A DNA stretch of 64,000 nucleotides from UBA6912 sp963792895. GTDB lineage: Bacteria; Actinomycetota; Acidimicrobiia; Spongiisociales; UBA5794. Location: positions 124,001 through 188,000 of the forward strand of contig CAWBYA010000001.1 in assembly GCA_963792895.1 (NCBI GenBank). The letters are read 5' to 3'. Within the stretch, counting starts at the first letter, position 1, and every line of letters begins with the position of its first letter. Of the stretch, positions 49,085 to 58,246 are shown in pieces. The position numbers and the translations under genes are program-made. The notes beneath the pieces are model-generated. The model did not search any database. It was not told the origin of the DNA and was given only the letters and a program-made list of their open reading frames with translations.

Positions 49085-50356
49085 TCAGTCGAGTGGCTGC
49101 AGCACGCCGGCAATGACCACATTGACGTAGACAGTCTTCTCGGCGTCACCGTTGGGCAAGAAGCAGATCTCCCCGGCCGCGCCCTGGAATCCGCACAGCG
49201 CCAGCAGGCCTTGCTGCACGGCGGCCCTGGCGTCGTCAGGTGACGAGTTGCCGTCGATGCCGGCCGATCGCAACACCTCAGCCAACATCAAGATGTTGTC
49301 GTAGTAGTTCGCGGCTTCGGGCACGGTGGGTGGCTCTTCATCGAGTTCGGCCATGCCCGTCAGGTACGCCTGCGTCAGCGGGTTGTCGCTCGCCGGGTTG
49401 AAGATCGAGGGCAGGACCCAGTTGTTGATCTGGTCCCCACCCTGCTCGAAGAACGTGCTGCCGCCTTGGGCCGGATGTCCGAGCACGGGCCGCGTCTCGC
49501 CCTGCCGCGCCAACTCGCGGGCGATGAGCCCGGCTTCTGCAGGAGCCGACATGATGATGAGCCCGTCTGCTTCGGTGTCGGCGATCCGCTGCACCGTCGT
49601 GGAGAAGTCCGTCTGCCCTCGCGTGAAGGTGATTGGTGCATCGCCGTTCACGATGTCTACGCCAACCGCGCCCGCAACGCCGGGAATGGCAAACATCGCC
49701 GCAGCGGCCGTCACCGGCTCCTCTTCATCGAAGACGAGGACTGCGGTCTCGATCCCGTACTTTGCAGCCCACTGCGGCATCGCCTCGGTATAGAGCGCCG
49801 TGTTGGTGGCCGTGTTGCGAAATGCCCAGCCCTCACCGAGGTCGGTGATTCCCTCCTTGTTGGCCGTGCCGGTGATGATCGGGAGCACCACCGTGGGCGC
49901 CTGGGCGAACAGCACCTCCGCCTCACCCGATGACAAGGGTCCGCTCACGGCGAACGCCCCGTCGTCGGCGAGTTGCCGGTAGGCGAGCACTGCCTGGTCC
50001 GGTTCGCCACCGGTGTCGATGAGCGTCAGCTCCAGCATCGAGCCGTTGACTCCCCCAGCGGCGTTGACTGCGTCGACGGACAAATTCGTCGCAGCCTCGA
50101 TGTCCTTGCCGAAGCTGACAAAACGTCCTGAGACGTCCGTGATCAAGCCGACGACGATGGGCGGTTTCTCCTCTCGAGGGGCCGTTGTCGTCGTCGCTGT
50201 CGCAGGGGCCGTTGTCGTCGTCGTAGCGGCGCCAGCGACCGTCGTCGCCGTCGCCGCTGTGGTCGTAGAGCCGGTGTCGTCTGCACCGCCGCACGCTGTG
50301 GCAACGAGCGCCAACACCATTCCTAGAAGGAGAATCAGTCGAATGGAGATACGCAT
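49085..50356 (-). CDS. livK: ABC transporter substrate-binding lipoprotein (LivJ/K type)
   Basis: 423 residues. Lipoprotein signal peptide (LILLLGMVLALVATAC, lipobox VATAC), a Thr/Ala-rich tether (~25-60), then a periplasmic-binding fold of peripla_BP_6 type: IVVGLITDVSGRFVSFGKDI, AVNAAGGVNGSMLELTLIDT, DDGAFAVSGPLSSGEAEVLF, YYDNILMLAEVLRSAG. Two late cysteines (LLALCGFQGAAGEICFLPNG) probably form a disulfide. Ligands of such proteins include amino acids, amides, aromatic acids and urea. First gene of the seven-function importer/amidase operon. Confidence 0.95.
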   Translation of the reverse strand: MRISIRLILLLGMVLALVATACGGADDTGSTTTAATATTVAGAATTTTTAPATATTTTAPREEKPPIVVGLITDVSGRFVSFGKDIEAATNLSVDAVNAAGGVNGSMLELTLIDTGGEPDQAVLAYRQLADDGAFAVSGPLSSGEAEVLFAQAPTVVLPIITGTANKEGITDLGEGWAFRNTATNTALYTEAMPQWAAKYGIETAVLVFDEEEPVTAAAAMFAIPGVAGAVGVDIVNGDAPITFTRGQTDFSTTVQRIADTEADGLIIMSAPAEAGLIARELARQGETRPVLGHPAQGGSTFFEQGGDQINNWVLPSIFNPASDNPLTQAYLTGMAELDEEPPTVPEAANYYDNILMLAEVLRSAGIDGNSSPDDARAAVQQGLLALCGFQGAAGEICFLPNGDAEKTVYVNVVIAGVLQPLD

Positions 50357-50466
50357 GGGTCGTTCCCTTCATTCACCAGTTTGGCTGGAGGCTCCGTGCG
50401 GCTGTCGGGGAATGCAGCTTCGTCTAGAGCGGTCGATCGACCGGCTCACCTCCCTGCGCTACGTCC

Positions 50467-50478
50467 CATGTAGCATAG
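50467..50478 (-). promoter_or_regulatory. Related element upstream of importer operon, site 3
   Basis: On the minus strand CTATGCTACATG, matching GTATATTACATG at 9 of 12 positions including TA(T)..TACATG, 111 bp before livK. Contains TATGCT as a possible -10. Weaker than sites 1 and 2. Confidence 0.45.
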
Positions 50479-50542
50479 CAGCTCGCACCCATTTCTCCCT
50501 TGGGCGTGTGAGATTTCTTCGCCGTGACTCCCGGCACGCTGC

Positions 50543-51700
50543 TCAATCGAACGACTGATCGCAGGTCGCCTCGAACCCGACGCCGTCCTGAGTGTCGAGC
50601 TGAGCGGTTGGATCGTCCATGAGCGCGCGGGCGTCGGCCCTGATGCGCTCCAGGTCGTAGATCTGATAGCCGGCATGGCCCGAGGTGCCGTAGGTGTAGC
50701 TGGTGATCCGCAGAGTGCCGAGACGGTCCATGTCGACCCGGGACAGCACGTCGACGAAATCGATGAGCCCTTCGGCCGGGATGTCGGTCTCCACGTGGTC
50801 GACCACGGCCGCTATGAAACCCCGATACCCGCCCGCAAGGTCGGACAGGTCGATCTGCTCCACCAGTGCGCCGAGGAGGCACCGCTGGCGATGCATCCTG
50901 GCGAAGTCGCCGGAGTTGCGACGGATCCGCGCATACGCAAGAGCGAGATGGCCATCGAGGTGTTGCGTGCCCTGCTCGATCACGACGCTCTCGGTGCCGC
51001 CCTTCTCATGGGGGTAGCTCCCGTCGACGATGGTCTTCGGCACGTCGATCGTCACGCCGCCCAGGGCATCGATCAAGGCGACGAAGCCGGCGAGGTCGAC
51101 CTTCGCGTAGTAGTGGACGTCGACTCCGAAGACGAGCCCAATCGCACCTTTGAGGGCGTTTACTGACGGCGACTGTGGGCCGGGGAAGGCATCGGGATAC
51201 CACTCACCATTGGCCCAGAGGTGGGTGATGATGTCCGGGAAGCATTTGCACGACCACACGCCCATGCCATCGGGAAGGGGCGCCTCGGTGAGGTTGCGCG
51301 GGATCGAGAACATCGCAATGTCACCGGTCTCTGGTTCGATGCTCACCAGGATGATCGTGTCGGTGCGGGTTCCGATTCGCCCTACCCCGGCATCGCTGCC
51401 GAGCAGCAGGATGTTGAGGCGCTCGTAGCCGTCCCAAACCCGGGGCGGGTCCGGTGTCGTCGTTGTGGACGGGACCTGCGTGGGCGGCGGTGACGTCGGC
51501 AGCTCGAGTTCGCCGGTCGACGGTGCAGTGCTCGAGTCCACCACCGTGCTCACGCGTCCCGTTTCGCCGACCTCTCGGGCTCCTTCCTCCACGCATGCAG
51601 CGAGCAGCAACGCCATGACAAGCAGGACGATCGCGAACCCTGTGCGCCGGCTCGGGGGCCGGCGAGCGGCTTCTCCAAACGCCGGGGCATTCTGAGCCAT
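50543..51700 (-). CDS. LytR-CpsA-Psr (LCP) family protein
   Basis: 385 residues. A hydrophobic N-terminal segment ends in a possible lipobox (LLVMALLLAAC), then a Thr/Pro linker with TPDPP, then the LCP catalytic domain: LNILLLGSDAGVGRIGTRTD (polyprenyl-pyrophosphate loop), TIILVSIEPETGDIAMFSIP, SIPRNL (catalytic Arg), VDVHYYAKVDLAGFVALIDA, HLDGHLALAYARIRRNSGDF and the following MHRQR. LCP enzymes transfer wall glycopolymers from lipid carriers to peptidoglycan. ATG 51700 chosen since the upstream 51 residues are not conserved. Transcribed away from the importer promoter region. Confidence 0.93.
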   Translation of the reverse strand: MAQNAPAFGEAARRPPSRRTGFAIVLLVMALLLAACVEEGAREVGETGRVSTVVDSSTAPSTGELELPTSPPPTQVPSTTTTPDPPRVWDGYERLNILLLGSDAGVGRIGTRTDTIILVSIEPETGDIAMFSIPRNLTEAPLPDGMGVWSCKCFPDIITHLWANGEWYPDAFPGPQSPSVNALKGAIGLVFGVDVHYYAKVDLAGFVALIDALGGVTIDVPKTIVDGSYPHEKGGTESVVIEQGTQHLDGHLALAYARIRRNSGDFARMHRQRCLLGALVEQIDLSDLAGGYRGFIAAVVDHVETDIPAEGLIDFVDVLSRVDMDRLGTLRITSYTYGTSGHAGYQIYDLERIRADARALMDDPTAQLDTQDGVGFEATCDQSFD

Positions 51701-51917
51701 ACCCCATTGAACACGTTGGGAGGTCCAACAGACTCGTATGAGTGACGCGGGAACCGTGGCGGCTGCCCATTGCCGGGAGACCGCTCTGGGAAGCGGCGGT
51801 CCAGCCGCACCCCGGATCGGCGCAGAGTCGCCCGTGTGAGTCGAGCCGTTCAACCCGGCTGCAGCTCGTCTGCCAACCCTGGTGGCCGGTCGGCCGTCTC
51901 CTCGACCCGAGGCACCG

Positions 51918-52094
51918 TCAGCGTCTCGGGTCCTCGACCATGACGGAGACGACCGGCGAGTCCGCGCGACCGGCCTGCAATGCGTCTGTGAGCAGCGCGT
52001 GGAGTTGCTCCTTGCTCAGCTGCGGACTCGGCAGCAGCTCATCGGTCAGCCTGACGTAGATACGCGCCCGATATTCCTTGCGTGGTTCCGCCAT
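51918..52094 (-). CDS. Small hypothetical protein
   Basis: 58 residues from ATG 52094, with GGGAAGGGAG placed 6-10 bases upstream. The sequence MAEPRKEYRARIYVRLTDEL ... SKEQLHALLTDALQAGRADS reads as a small alpha/beta fold. Not a known family to me; codon use and a strong RBS support a real gene. Confidence 0.6.
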   Translation of the reverse strand: MAEPRKEYRARIYVRLTDELLPSPQLSKEQLHALLTDALQAGRADSPVVSVMVEDPRR

Positions 52095-52186
52095 GTGGGC
52101 TCCCTTCCCGATCACGCAAACATAGGCGGTGGCGCATGCCGTGTCTTCGGCACCTTTGCGACGTCGTCGCGCAACTGCTCCTGCGC

Positions 52187-52636
52187 TCAACACGCGCTGC
52201 GGCCACCGCGGCGGGCGACCACAACGGTAAACGCCGTCAGAACGGCAGTGACGGGCGCCAAAACTCGCTGCTCGATGAGGTTCTGGGAGGCGACGTTGCC
52301 CAGGGTGTTGAGCGCCATGAACCCGGCGACCGCCCACGTGAACCCGGCCAGATACGCCCGCTTGACCGGATCGATTCGGGCCACCCCCGCTCGAGCGAGC
52401 ACGACGAGCAGCATCCAGATCAGCATCACTGCAGCTACGGCGCTGGCGATGCGGAGCCCCGTTGGCAGAACTGCATCGTGGCCGCCGCCCCAGGCGACCT
52501 CACCGAGGGGCGCCCCCATGGCGAGAGATATCTGAAAGACGGCGATGACGGCGTAGATGTGGGCGGCGATCAGGGCGACGATCCGCACGCCGCGTGTGTC
52601 GGCGCCCGTGGTCTTGTGGTGGGTCGATGCGTTCAT
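52187..52636 (-). CDS. Four-helix membrane protein of unknown function
   Basis: 149 residues, four hydrophobic segments (VRIVALIAAHIYAVIAVFQI, LRIASAVAAVMLIWMLLVVL, AYLAGFTWAVAGFMALNTLG, VLAPVTAVLTAFTVVVA). ACGAGGAGCACC precedes the ATG. The pattern fits small uncharacterised actinobacterial membrane proteins. Separated by 92 bp from the small downstream gene. Confidence 0.8.
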   Translation of the reverse strand: MNASTHHKTTGADTRGVRIVALIAAHIYAVIAVFQISLAMGAPLGEVAWGGGHDAVLPTGLRIASAVAAVMLIWMLLVVLARAGVARIDPVKRAYLAGFTWAVAGFMALNTLGNVASQNLIEQRVLAPVTAVLTAFTVVVARRGGRSAC

Positions 52637-53014
52637 GGGTGGTGCTCCTCGTGTTTGGTACGGCGCCGTCGGACAGCCGCCGTCACGGGAGGGTTCGTGA
52701 CGGCAGCTCGTCGCAATCTCGGCGTCCCGTATCGGAACCGCTTCTCTGCCGGTCAGACCTGAGCCAGCGCCGACCGGCCACGGTCCTGAAGCTCGCCGGC
52801 CGAGCTCGATCGATCTCGCAGCGACGGTCCAGAGGACAACGTCACCAGTGGCCGGGGCACCGTGCCGCAGCCGGCGCTCGGCGGAGGCCGTGTCTCAACC
52901 CGTCGATCGGTAAGCTCGATCCACAGGGTGGCGCACCGTCAGCCGACCTGAAGTGACCGGAGTACCGAGGACGCGCGCCAGCGGTGAGGTACCGAGACTT
53001 GGAATGGGACGACC
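52637..53014. other. 378-bp divergent intergenic region
   Basis: Between the divergent membrane protein and the YcaQ-like gene. No ORF with plausible composition, no strong hairpin, no recognisable RNA. Promoters for both genes are presumed here. Confidence 0.4.
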
Positions 53015-54097
53015 ATGCATCGGCTCTCGCGCAGGCAGGCTCGGCGGATCGCAGTGCGGGCGCAGCTCCTGGACGGGGTGCGGCCGACCGACCTCTTGGA
53101 AGTGGTGCGCCGGCTGACCCTGCTGCAGATCGACCCGACCGCGGCCATTGCGCCGAGCGCGGACCTCGTAGCGTGGAGCCGGCTCGGCTCGTCATATGAG
53201 CCCGCCCATCTCAGGGAGGCTCTGGAGCAGGACCGCACACTGGTCGAGTTCAACGCTTTGGTCCGGCCGATGAGCGACCTGGGGCTGTACCTCGCCGGTG
53301 CCGCCGATTGGCCGCCCTATGAGCGCCATCGCACCTGGCTGCGCGACAACGAGTCCTTCCGCTGCGACGTCCTCTCCCTTCTCGGCCAATCCGGTCCCCT
53401 GACCTCCCGCGACGTCCCTGACACGTCCGTCGCACCGTGGCCGTCGAGCGGATGGACCAATGCCCGCAACGTGACCCAGATGCTCGAATTCCTGATGATG
53501 CGCGGCGAGGTCGCCGTAGCCGGGCGCATCGGGCGAGAGCGACTCTGGGACCTCGCCGAGCGCGTCTATCCATCCGACGTCGGCGTGCCCCCTGTCGAGG
53601 AGGCGACCCGACGGAAGAACGAGCGGAGGCTGGCCTCGCTCGGGATCGCTCGAGCCAAGGCGAGGGCGATGCCGGTCGAGCCCATCTCCGTCGGCGAGGC
53701 AGGCGAGCCGGCGGTGGTCGACGGCGTCAAGGGAGAGTGGCGTATCGATCCGGCAGCGCTCTCGGACGATTTCGGAGGTCGGACGGCGCTGCTTTCGCCG
53801 TTCGATCGGCTCGTTCACGACAGGGTCCGCGCCGGGCAACTGTTCGACTTCGAGTACACGCTCGAGATGTACAAGCCCGCCACAAAACGCCGATGGGGCT
53901 ACTACGCCCTCCCAATTCTCCACGAAGACCGCCTGGTCGGGAAGCTCGATGCCGCGGCGGACCGCGATGCATCGGTCTTGCGGGTGAACGCCATTCATGA
54001 GGATGTGAAATTCACCCGCCCGATCACTACGGCGGTCAACGACGAAATCGAGCACCTCGCAGAGTGGCTTGGTCTCGCCACGATCGAACGAAGCTAG
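53015..54097 (+). CDS. Winged-helix YcaQ/AlkX-like (HTH_42) protein
   Basis: 360 residues with the crosslink-repair DNA glycosylase (HTH_42) layout. N-terminal SRRQARRIAVRAQLLDG, TLLQIDPTAAIAPSADLVAW, central winged-helix segments (FLMMRGEVAVAGRIGRERLW; LWDLAERVYP), and the diagnostic C-terminal LLSPFDRLVHDRVRAGQLFD with FEYTLEMYKPATKRRWGYYA. E. coli YcaQ/AlkX and Streptomyces AlkZ unhook interstrand crosslinks through a QxQ/QxD motif near the N-terminus; here LLQIDP provides Q-x-D. So a self-protection or DNA repair role is likely. Confidence 0.9.
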   Translation: MHRLSRRQARRIAVRAQLLDGVRPTDLLEVVRRLTLLQIDPTAAIAPSADLVAWSRLGSSYEPAHLREALEQDRTLVEFNALVRPMSDLGLYLAGAADWPPYERHRTWLRDNESFRCDVLSLLGQSGPLTSRDVPDTSVAPWPSSGWTNARNVTQMLEFLMMRGEVAVAGRIGRERLWDLAERVYPSDVGVPPVEEATRRKNERRLASLGIARAKARAMPVEPISVGEAGEPAVVDGVKGEWRIDPAALSDDFGGRTALLSPFDRLVHDRVRAGQLFDFEYTLEMYKPATKRRWGYYALPILHEDRLVGKLDAAADRDASVLRVNAIHEDVKFTRPITTAVNDEIEHLAEWLGLATIERS

Positions 54098-54449
54098 TCG
54101 GCCCGCCGGCGCTCGAGCCGGCCTGAAGTTCGACGGGCGGCGCGCCGGTGCGACAAGGAGGGGATCCCAGAGTTTCCGAAGGCTACCGCTCCCGGCCGTA
54201 GCGCCAAGCTGTTGTTCGCCGCCGAGCCCTCCCTCGACCCTCCGATGTTGGAGTCCTGGAAGGTGCGAATGGCACCTCGATTCGATCCCATGCACGACGA
54301 CCGTGAACGGCCAACCTCGTCGAGCGACGATGCCCGGTCGCCTCAGCGGCCGGGCAACTCAGCCGACGTGCGCCGGCGTACCGGGAAAGAGCCTCGGGTC
54401 CGACGACGACGCCTCATCAGGCGTAGGATCCGAGCTACGAGGAGGGTAG
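54098..54449 (+). other. 352-bp intergenic region
   Basis: Holds a short stem GGTGC-GAAT-GGCACC near 54262-54277 and otherwise no supported gene. The T-loop-like TTCGATCC beside that stem does not pair as a tRNA arm. Contains the RBS and promoter of the lipoprotein gene. Confidence 0.35.
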
Positions 54450-55043
54450 GTGAAGGGGTCGTCGACATACGTGATGGTTGGGTTGGCGGTTGGACTCGTC
54501 CTCGGCTCATGTGGTGGAGGCGGCGAACTCCAAGACGCAACGCCTCAGTCCAGTACGCCGAGGAGCACGACCGACGCCACTCAGGTCAGAGCGGCCACGA
54601 CGACGACGGCCGGCGCGACGACCGTGGACGAGCGGCCAAACGATGTGCCGGCCCCTGATCCGTGCTCGTTGCTCACCGCTGCGGACATCGAGGATGCCAC
54701 CGGAGTTCGCTTTGGCGAGGGAGCGTTCAACGCAGACCTCTCGGGGGACATGCAATCCATATGCGATTGGATCGGGACCGTCGGGTACGCCACCGTGCAA
54801 ACCCTGATCGTGCCAATCGATGTGTGGGCCGCGCAGCGCGAATCGGCGGCCATTGTCTTCGCGGTCGTTGATGTGGACATCCCGGGAGCGGATGCCGCGT
54901 ATGTCACCGAAGAGGGGAGCCTCATCGGGATGCAAGTGGCCGGCATGTTCCTCCAGGTCTCCTACATTCCGCCGGGACCAGGCGATGTGCTCCCACAGAC
55001 GACGGCACTGGCCGCGACTGCAGCCGCCAACTTCCGGGGATGA
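54450..55043 (+). CDS. Lipoprotein, DUF3558-like
   Basis: 197 residues from GTG 54450 (GAGGAGGGTAG upstream). Lipoprotein signal MKGSSTYVMVGLAVGLVLGS followed by CGGGG, a Thr-rich tether to about residue 65, and a folded domain beginning PDPCSLLTAADIEDATGVRF, the classic DUF3558 opening, with a later SICDWIGTVGYATVQTLIV. The two cysteines (PDPC, ICDW) are conserved in that family. Surface-anchored; function unknown. Confidence 0.82.
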   Translation: MKGSSTYVMVGLAVGLVLGSCGGGGELQDATPQSSTPRSTTDATQVRAATTTTAGATTVDERPNDVPAPDPCSLLTAADIEDATGVRFGEGAFNADLSGDMQSICDWIGTVGYATVQTLIVPIDVWAAQRESAAIVFAVVDVDIPGADAAYVTEEGSLIGMQVAGMFLQVSYIPPGPGDVLPQTTALAATAAANFRG

Positions 55044-55243
55044 ACTGCGTGTGCATCCGCCTGCCTCGCAACGGACTCTGGAACCCACCCACCTCAGAAA
55101 CAACCTCCAGGCATCACACCCCACACTCTCTTTGACGGCACAACGCACGGCGTAATCGACGTTCAAGGCGACGGCAGAACCTCAGCCTTGCCTCCGGGAC
55201 CCACAATGCCGGTAGCCAGCCGCCTTGGGCAAGCGGCCCCCTG

Positions 55244-55567
55244 CTAACCCCGGACCCCGCCGGAGGACCCACCACCCATGGCGCTTGCGAACAGGTCGAG
55301 GAGCAAGCCGATCTCGACATCTTGCTCATGGGGGTGGCGAAGCGTTTCGCTGGGACTGATCCTGTAGCGATTGCGCCGGCCGATCCGGTCGTGACTCAGG
55401 TAGCCGGCCGCCTCCAGGTCGGCGATTATCCGCTGGGTGGACCGTTCGGTGAGGCCGGTCACTGCGGCGATGTCCCGAGCGCGAATGTCGGGGGTCTGGG
55501 AGATCACGATGAGGACTCGGGCGTGGCTGGTCAGGAACGTCCAGGGTCGGCGGTCTTCAGAGGTCAC
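55244..55567 (-). CDS. MarR-like winged-helix regulator
   Basis: A 107-residue helix-turn-helix protein: SHARVLIVISQTPDIRARDI (helix 1-2), AAVTGLTERSTQRIIADLEA (recognition helix), GYLSHDRIGRRNRYRISPSE (wing), and a short helical tail. Smaller than classic MarR (~140), closer to the compact actinobacterial variant that carries 'MTSEDRRPWTFLTSHARVL'. Located 580 bp from the stress cluster on the other strand; an AT-rich region between may hold its operator. Confidence 0.88.
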   Translation of the reverse strand: MTSEDRRPWTFLTSHARVLIVISQTPDIRARDIAAVTGLTERSTQRIIADLEAAGYLSHDRIGRRNRYRISPSETLRHPHEQDVEIGLLLDLFASAMGGGSSGGVRG

Positions 55568-56147
55568 GGCAGCTCTTTCGCCGAGGTCGAGAACGACGAT
55601 GTGCCGACTCAGCTCGCGACCCCCTCAGGTGTCTCCCTCCTGAAGGCGGCACCTGTTCTCCGCTACGACCCATTCGTGACGACAGGAGCGGGAAGTCTAG
55701 ACACGTCATTACTATCATGTTATCTTTAGCAGTATAAGGGGAGTATCCCACAACAAGCAACGCCGTCAGTACGGCCGTCAGGCCCGGCATGCTGGCCCAT
55801 TCTGGGCGGGAGAGACCTTCGCAGCGGACGATCAACGTCTCACGAAGGTGACGGGAGCCGGGAATGGCAACCACAGTCCCCCGATTCGCAAGGACACGGC
55901 CCGCGTTTTCTCTTGACTCGCTGCTGGCCAGTCGCGCGACCGAGACCTACGGATGCTGCCGCGGCGATGCGAGTGGTATTCGCGCGCAGCGGCTGCGGGT
56001 GTTGCCGGCAGCCGCACGTCGTGTCGAAAGCAACGATCGGTCGTCTCACCGGACCCGCGGTTGTGACACCACACACCACGAGACGAGGCGCACGGCGCGC
56101 CGGTTGAGGGCACGAATCCGTTGCGGCTCAGACCTGGAGGTTGAACT
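55568..56147. other. 580-bp divergent intergenic region with AT-rich island
   Basis: Separates the MarR-like gene from the stress/ion cluster. An AT-rich island at about 55700-55740 (TCATTACTATCATGTTATCT and the following TTTAGCAGTATAA) stands out from the GC-rich surroundings and contains an imperfect ATCATG/TTAT palindrome and -10-like hexamers on both strands. ORFs here have shadow-like Arg/Ser/Pro composition, so I call none. Confidence 0.45.
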
Positions 56148-56492
56148 GTGAGAGTCTTCACCCTTCTCGAGTGGCGCCAACAGTCGCGGCTCCTCGGCGA
56201 ACGCAACCGACTGCTGAGTCTGCTCGAGGTTCTGCGGGCCTCTGCGATCAGTCGCGCAGACTACGAGCCTCACGACGTCACCGACGACGAGGCCGCGATC
56301 CAGGCAGACGTGATCGAGGCTCGCCTCGCTGGCATCGACGGCGCCCTTGAACGGATCAAAGCGGGCGGTTACGGGCTGTGCCTCATATGCGGAACAGCGA
56401 TCGCCGACCCGAGGCTCGAGGCGCTGCCCGCCACCACGAAGTGTCGAGAGTGTGCTGGACGAGACGCAGGCAACCCAGCGACGAGGACGTGA
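56148..56492 (+). CDS. DksA/TraR-family zinc-finger protein
   Basis: 114 residues from GTG 56148 (TGGAGG upstream). N-terminal coiled-coil helix pair (RLLGERNRLLSLLEVLRAS, EAAIQADVIEARLAGIDGAL), then the zinc finger ERIKAGGYGLCLICGTAIAD ... ATTKCRECAG with four cysteines (C-x2-C, C-x2-C). The GxYGxCxxCG signature is the TraR/DksA C4 class. In actinomycetes such proteins bind RNA polymerase or are of unknown function. First gene of a run leading into CBS, Usp and ATPase genes. Confidence 0.9.
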   Translation: MRVFTLLEWRQQSRLLGERNRLLSLLEVLRASAISRADYEPHDVTDDEAAIQADVIEARLAGIDGALERIKAGGYGLCLICGTAIADPRLEALPATTKCRECAGRDAGNPATRT

Positions 56493-56493
56493 C

Positions 56494-57258
56494 ATGCATA
56501 CGGTCAAAGAGGCCATGTCTACGGATGTCGTGACCGTAGGACCCGATGTTCCTGTGACGGCGGCGGCGAGGATCATGCGCGATGCCGGCGTCAGTGGATT
56601 GCCGGTGATCGACAGCGACGGTCGTGTGGTGGGGATCCTCACAGAAGCCGACTTGCTCCATCGTGCGGTCGTTGCGGACCCAACCGAGATGACGACCCAC
56701 CGTTCACGTGATCGGTGGTCGGCGTCGACCGTCGCCGAACTCATGAGCCGCAACGTGCTCGGAGTGCGGAGGGACGACCCTCTGGCGAAAGCGGCTCGAC
56801 TGATGGAGACAGCGCGCGTCCGCCGGCTTGTCGTTGTTGGCGAGGGCTTCGCTTTGGAGGGCATCATCTCGCGTCGCGATGTCGTCGGCGCTCTCGCTCG
56901 ATCCGACGCCGAAATCGAAACAGAGATCCGGTTCGTCGTGATCGACCAGATTCTCGGCCTCGACCCAAATGCTGTCGACATCAAAGTCCACGACGGCGTG
57001 GTCCGCATGGCGGGTGTGGTCCCCGACTGGCGGGAGGCGTGCCGGCTCGAGCGACTTGCCGCCAAGGTCCTCGGCGTGAGCCACGTCGAAAGCACCGTGG
57101 CATGGGGGGTCGATGCCACCTCTCCGCGGCGATGGTCCAGGCTCACTGGCTTCGCCACATCCCGGGCCGGACCGGACCGTGTCCGACAACGTCCGCAGAG
57201 GTCGCACGCAGCAACCTATGCGCCAGAGACGGAACAGCCAACGACCGAGGGGCGGTGA
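56494..57258 (+). CDS. Tandem CBS domain plus BON domain protein
   Basis: 254 residues. CBS1 about 1-60 (VKEAMSTDVVTVGPDVPVTA, AGVSGLPVIDSDGRVVGILT), CBS2 about 78-138 (VAELMSRNVLGVRRDDPLAK, VRRLVVVGEGFALEGIISRR), then a BON domain about 145-205 (FVVIDQILGLDPNAVDIKVH, DGVVRMAGVVPDWREACRLE). A disordered Arg-rich tail follows. CBS pairs bind adenosine nucleotides; CBS-BON proteins often accompany universal stress proteins in actinomycetes. ATG 56494, 1 bp after the DksA-like stop. Confidence 0.92.
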   Translation: MHTVKEAMSTDVVTVGPDVPVTAAARIMRDAGVSGLPVIDSDGRVVGILTEADLLHRAVVADPTEMTTHRSRDRWSASTVAELMSRNVLGVRRDDPLAKAARLMETARVRRLVVVGEGFALEGIISRRDVVGALARSDAEIETEIRFVVIDQILGLDPNAVDIKVHDGVVRMAGVVPDWREACRLERLAAKVLGVSHVESTVAWGVDATSPRRWSRLTGFATSRAGPDRVRQRPQRSHAATYAPETEQPTTEGR

Positions 57259-57262
57259 CGTG

Positions 57263-58246
57263 ATGGATCGGTTCAAGAGCATTCTGGTGGCGGCATCTCC
57301 GGGGCATCTCGAACCGATGACGCTGCGCGCGGCCGTCAAGCTCGCAGAAACGAATGCCGCACACCTGACCATGCTCGACGTGGTGGCCCCGGCCGCGCGC
57401 ATGCTCAAACACATCGAAGTCGAAGGCCGGGTGGTGGACATCCAGGCCGCACTGTTGCGCGACCGGGAGGATCGACTGCGGCGCCTGGTGGAGAACACCC
57501 GCGGCAGCACAGACACCGAAGTGAGCGTGAACGTAGGTGAGCCGTTCCTCGAGGTGATCCGGCACGTGCTCACTCACGGCAACGACGTGGTCATTGTGGG
57601 TACCAGCGAGGTTGGATCGGGTGAGCTACCGAACTTGGAAAGCGGAGTGATGCACTTGCTCCGCAAGTGTCCGGTCCCGGTGTGGGTCATGCGCCCCTCC
57701 CGAGCACGCAAGCTGCGGATCCTGGCGTTGGTTGACCCGGATCCAAGCGACCATGTGCGAGACGGTCTGAACGATCTCGTCTTGGAGCTGGCCACCTCGC
57801 TGACGCGCCGCGAGAGCGCAGAGCTCCACGTCGGCCACGCGTGGGGTCTCGAAGGCGAGGCGACGCTCCGGACGTCGGCGTATGTGGCCCTCCCCGGGGA
57901 AGTCGTCGACGCCATGGTCGACTCGGCGCGGTCGCTGCATCGCGAGCAGCTCGATTTGCTGACGGACCGTCATCCGGTTGCCGAGGTGGGAGCGGCGGTA
58001 CACATGGTGCCCGGCGATCCGCGGAAGGTATTGCCTCGCCTCGCAGAGCGGCTCGACATCGGACTGATCGTGATGGGAACGGTGGCCCGTACCGGACTCA
58101 GTGGCTTGATCATGGGCAATACGGCCGAGTCGATCCTCAGGTCCGTGAGTTGCTCAGTGATGGCGGTCAAACCGGAAGGCTTCGTCACGCCGGTCAAGCC
58201 CGCACGCAAGGACCGTCGTGTACGGTCCTCGGCCGGTCGCAGCTGA
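57263..58246 (+). CDS. Tandem universal stress protein (UspA) domains
   Basis: 327 residues with two Usp folds. Domain 1 (1-~145): FKSILVAASPGHLEPMTLRA, HLTMLDVVAPAAR, VIVGTSEVGSGELPNLESGV, CPVPVWVMRPS. Domain 2 (~150-312): LRILALVDPDPSD, GLIVMGTVARTGLSGLIMGN, the ATP-binding G-x2-G-x9-G(S/T) motif (GTVARTGLSGLIMGNTAE) and CSVMAVKPEGF. Only the second domain has the full nucleotide motif. Overlaps the ATPase start (TGATG). Confidence 0.93.
   Translation: MDRFKSILVAASPGHLEPMTLRAAVKLAETNAAHLTMLDVVAPAARMLKHIEVEGRVVDIQAALLRDREDRLRRLVENTRGSTDTEVSVNVGEPFLEVIRHVLTHGNDVVIVGTSEVGSGELPNLESGVMHLLRKCPVPVWVMRPSRARKLRILALVDPDPSDHVRDGLNDLVLELATSLTRRESAELHVGHAWGLEGEATLRTSAYVALPGEVVDAMVDSARSLHREQLDLLTDRHPVAEVGAAVHMVPGDPRKVLPRLAERLDIGLIVMGTVARTGLSGLIMGNTAESILRSVSCSVMAVKPEGFVTPVKPARKDRRVRSSAGRS

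Noticed and set aside
55740..56147. DosR-type box before the stress/ion cluster
   Set aside because: No GGGACT-n3-AGTCCC-like palindrome found, although the gene content resembles dormancy regulons.
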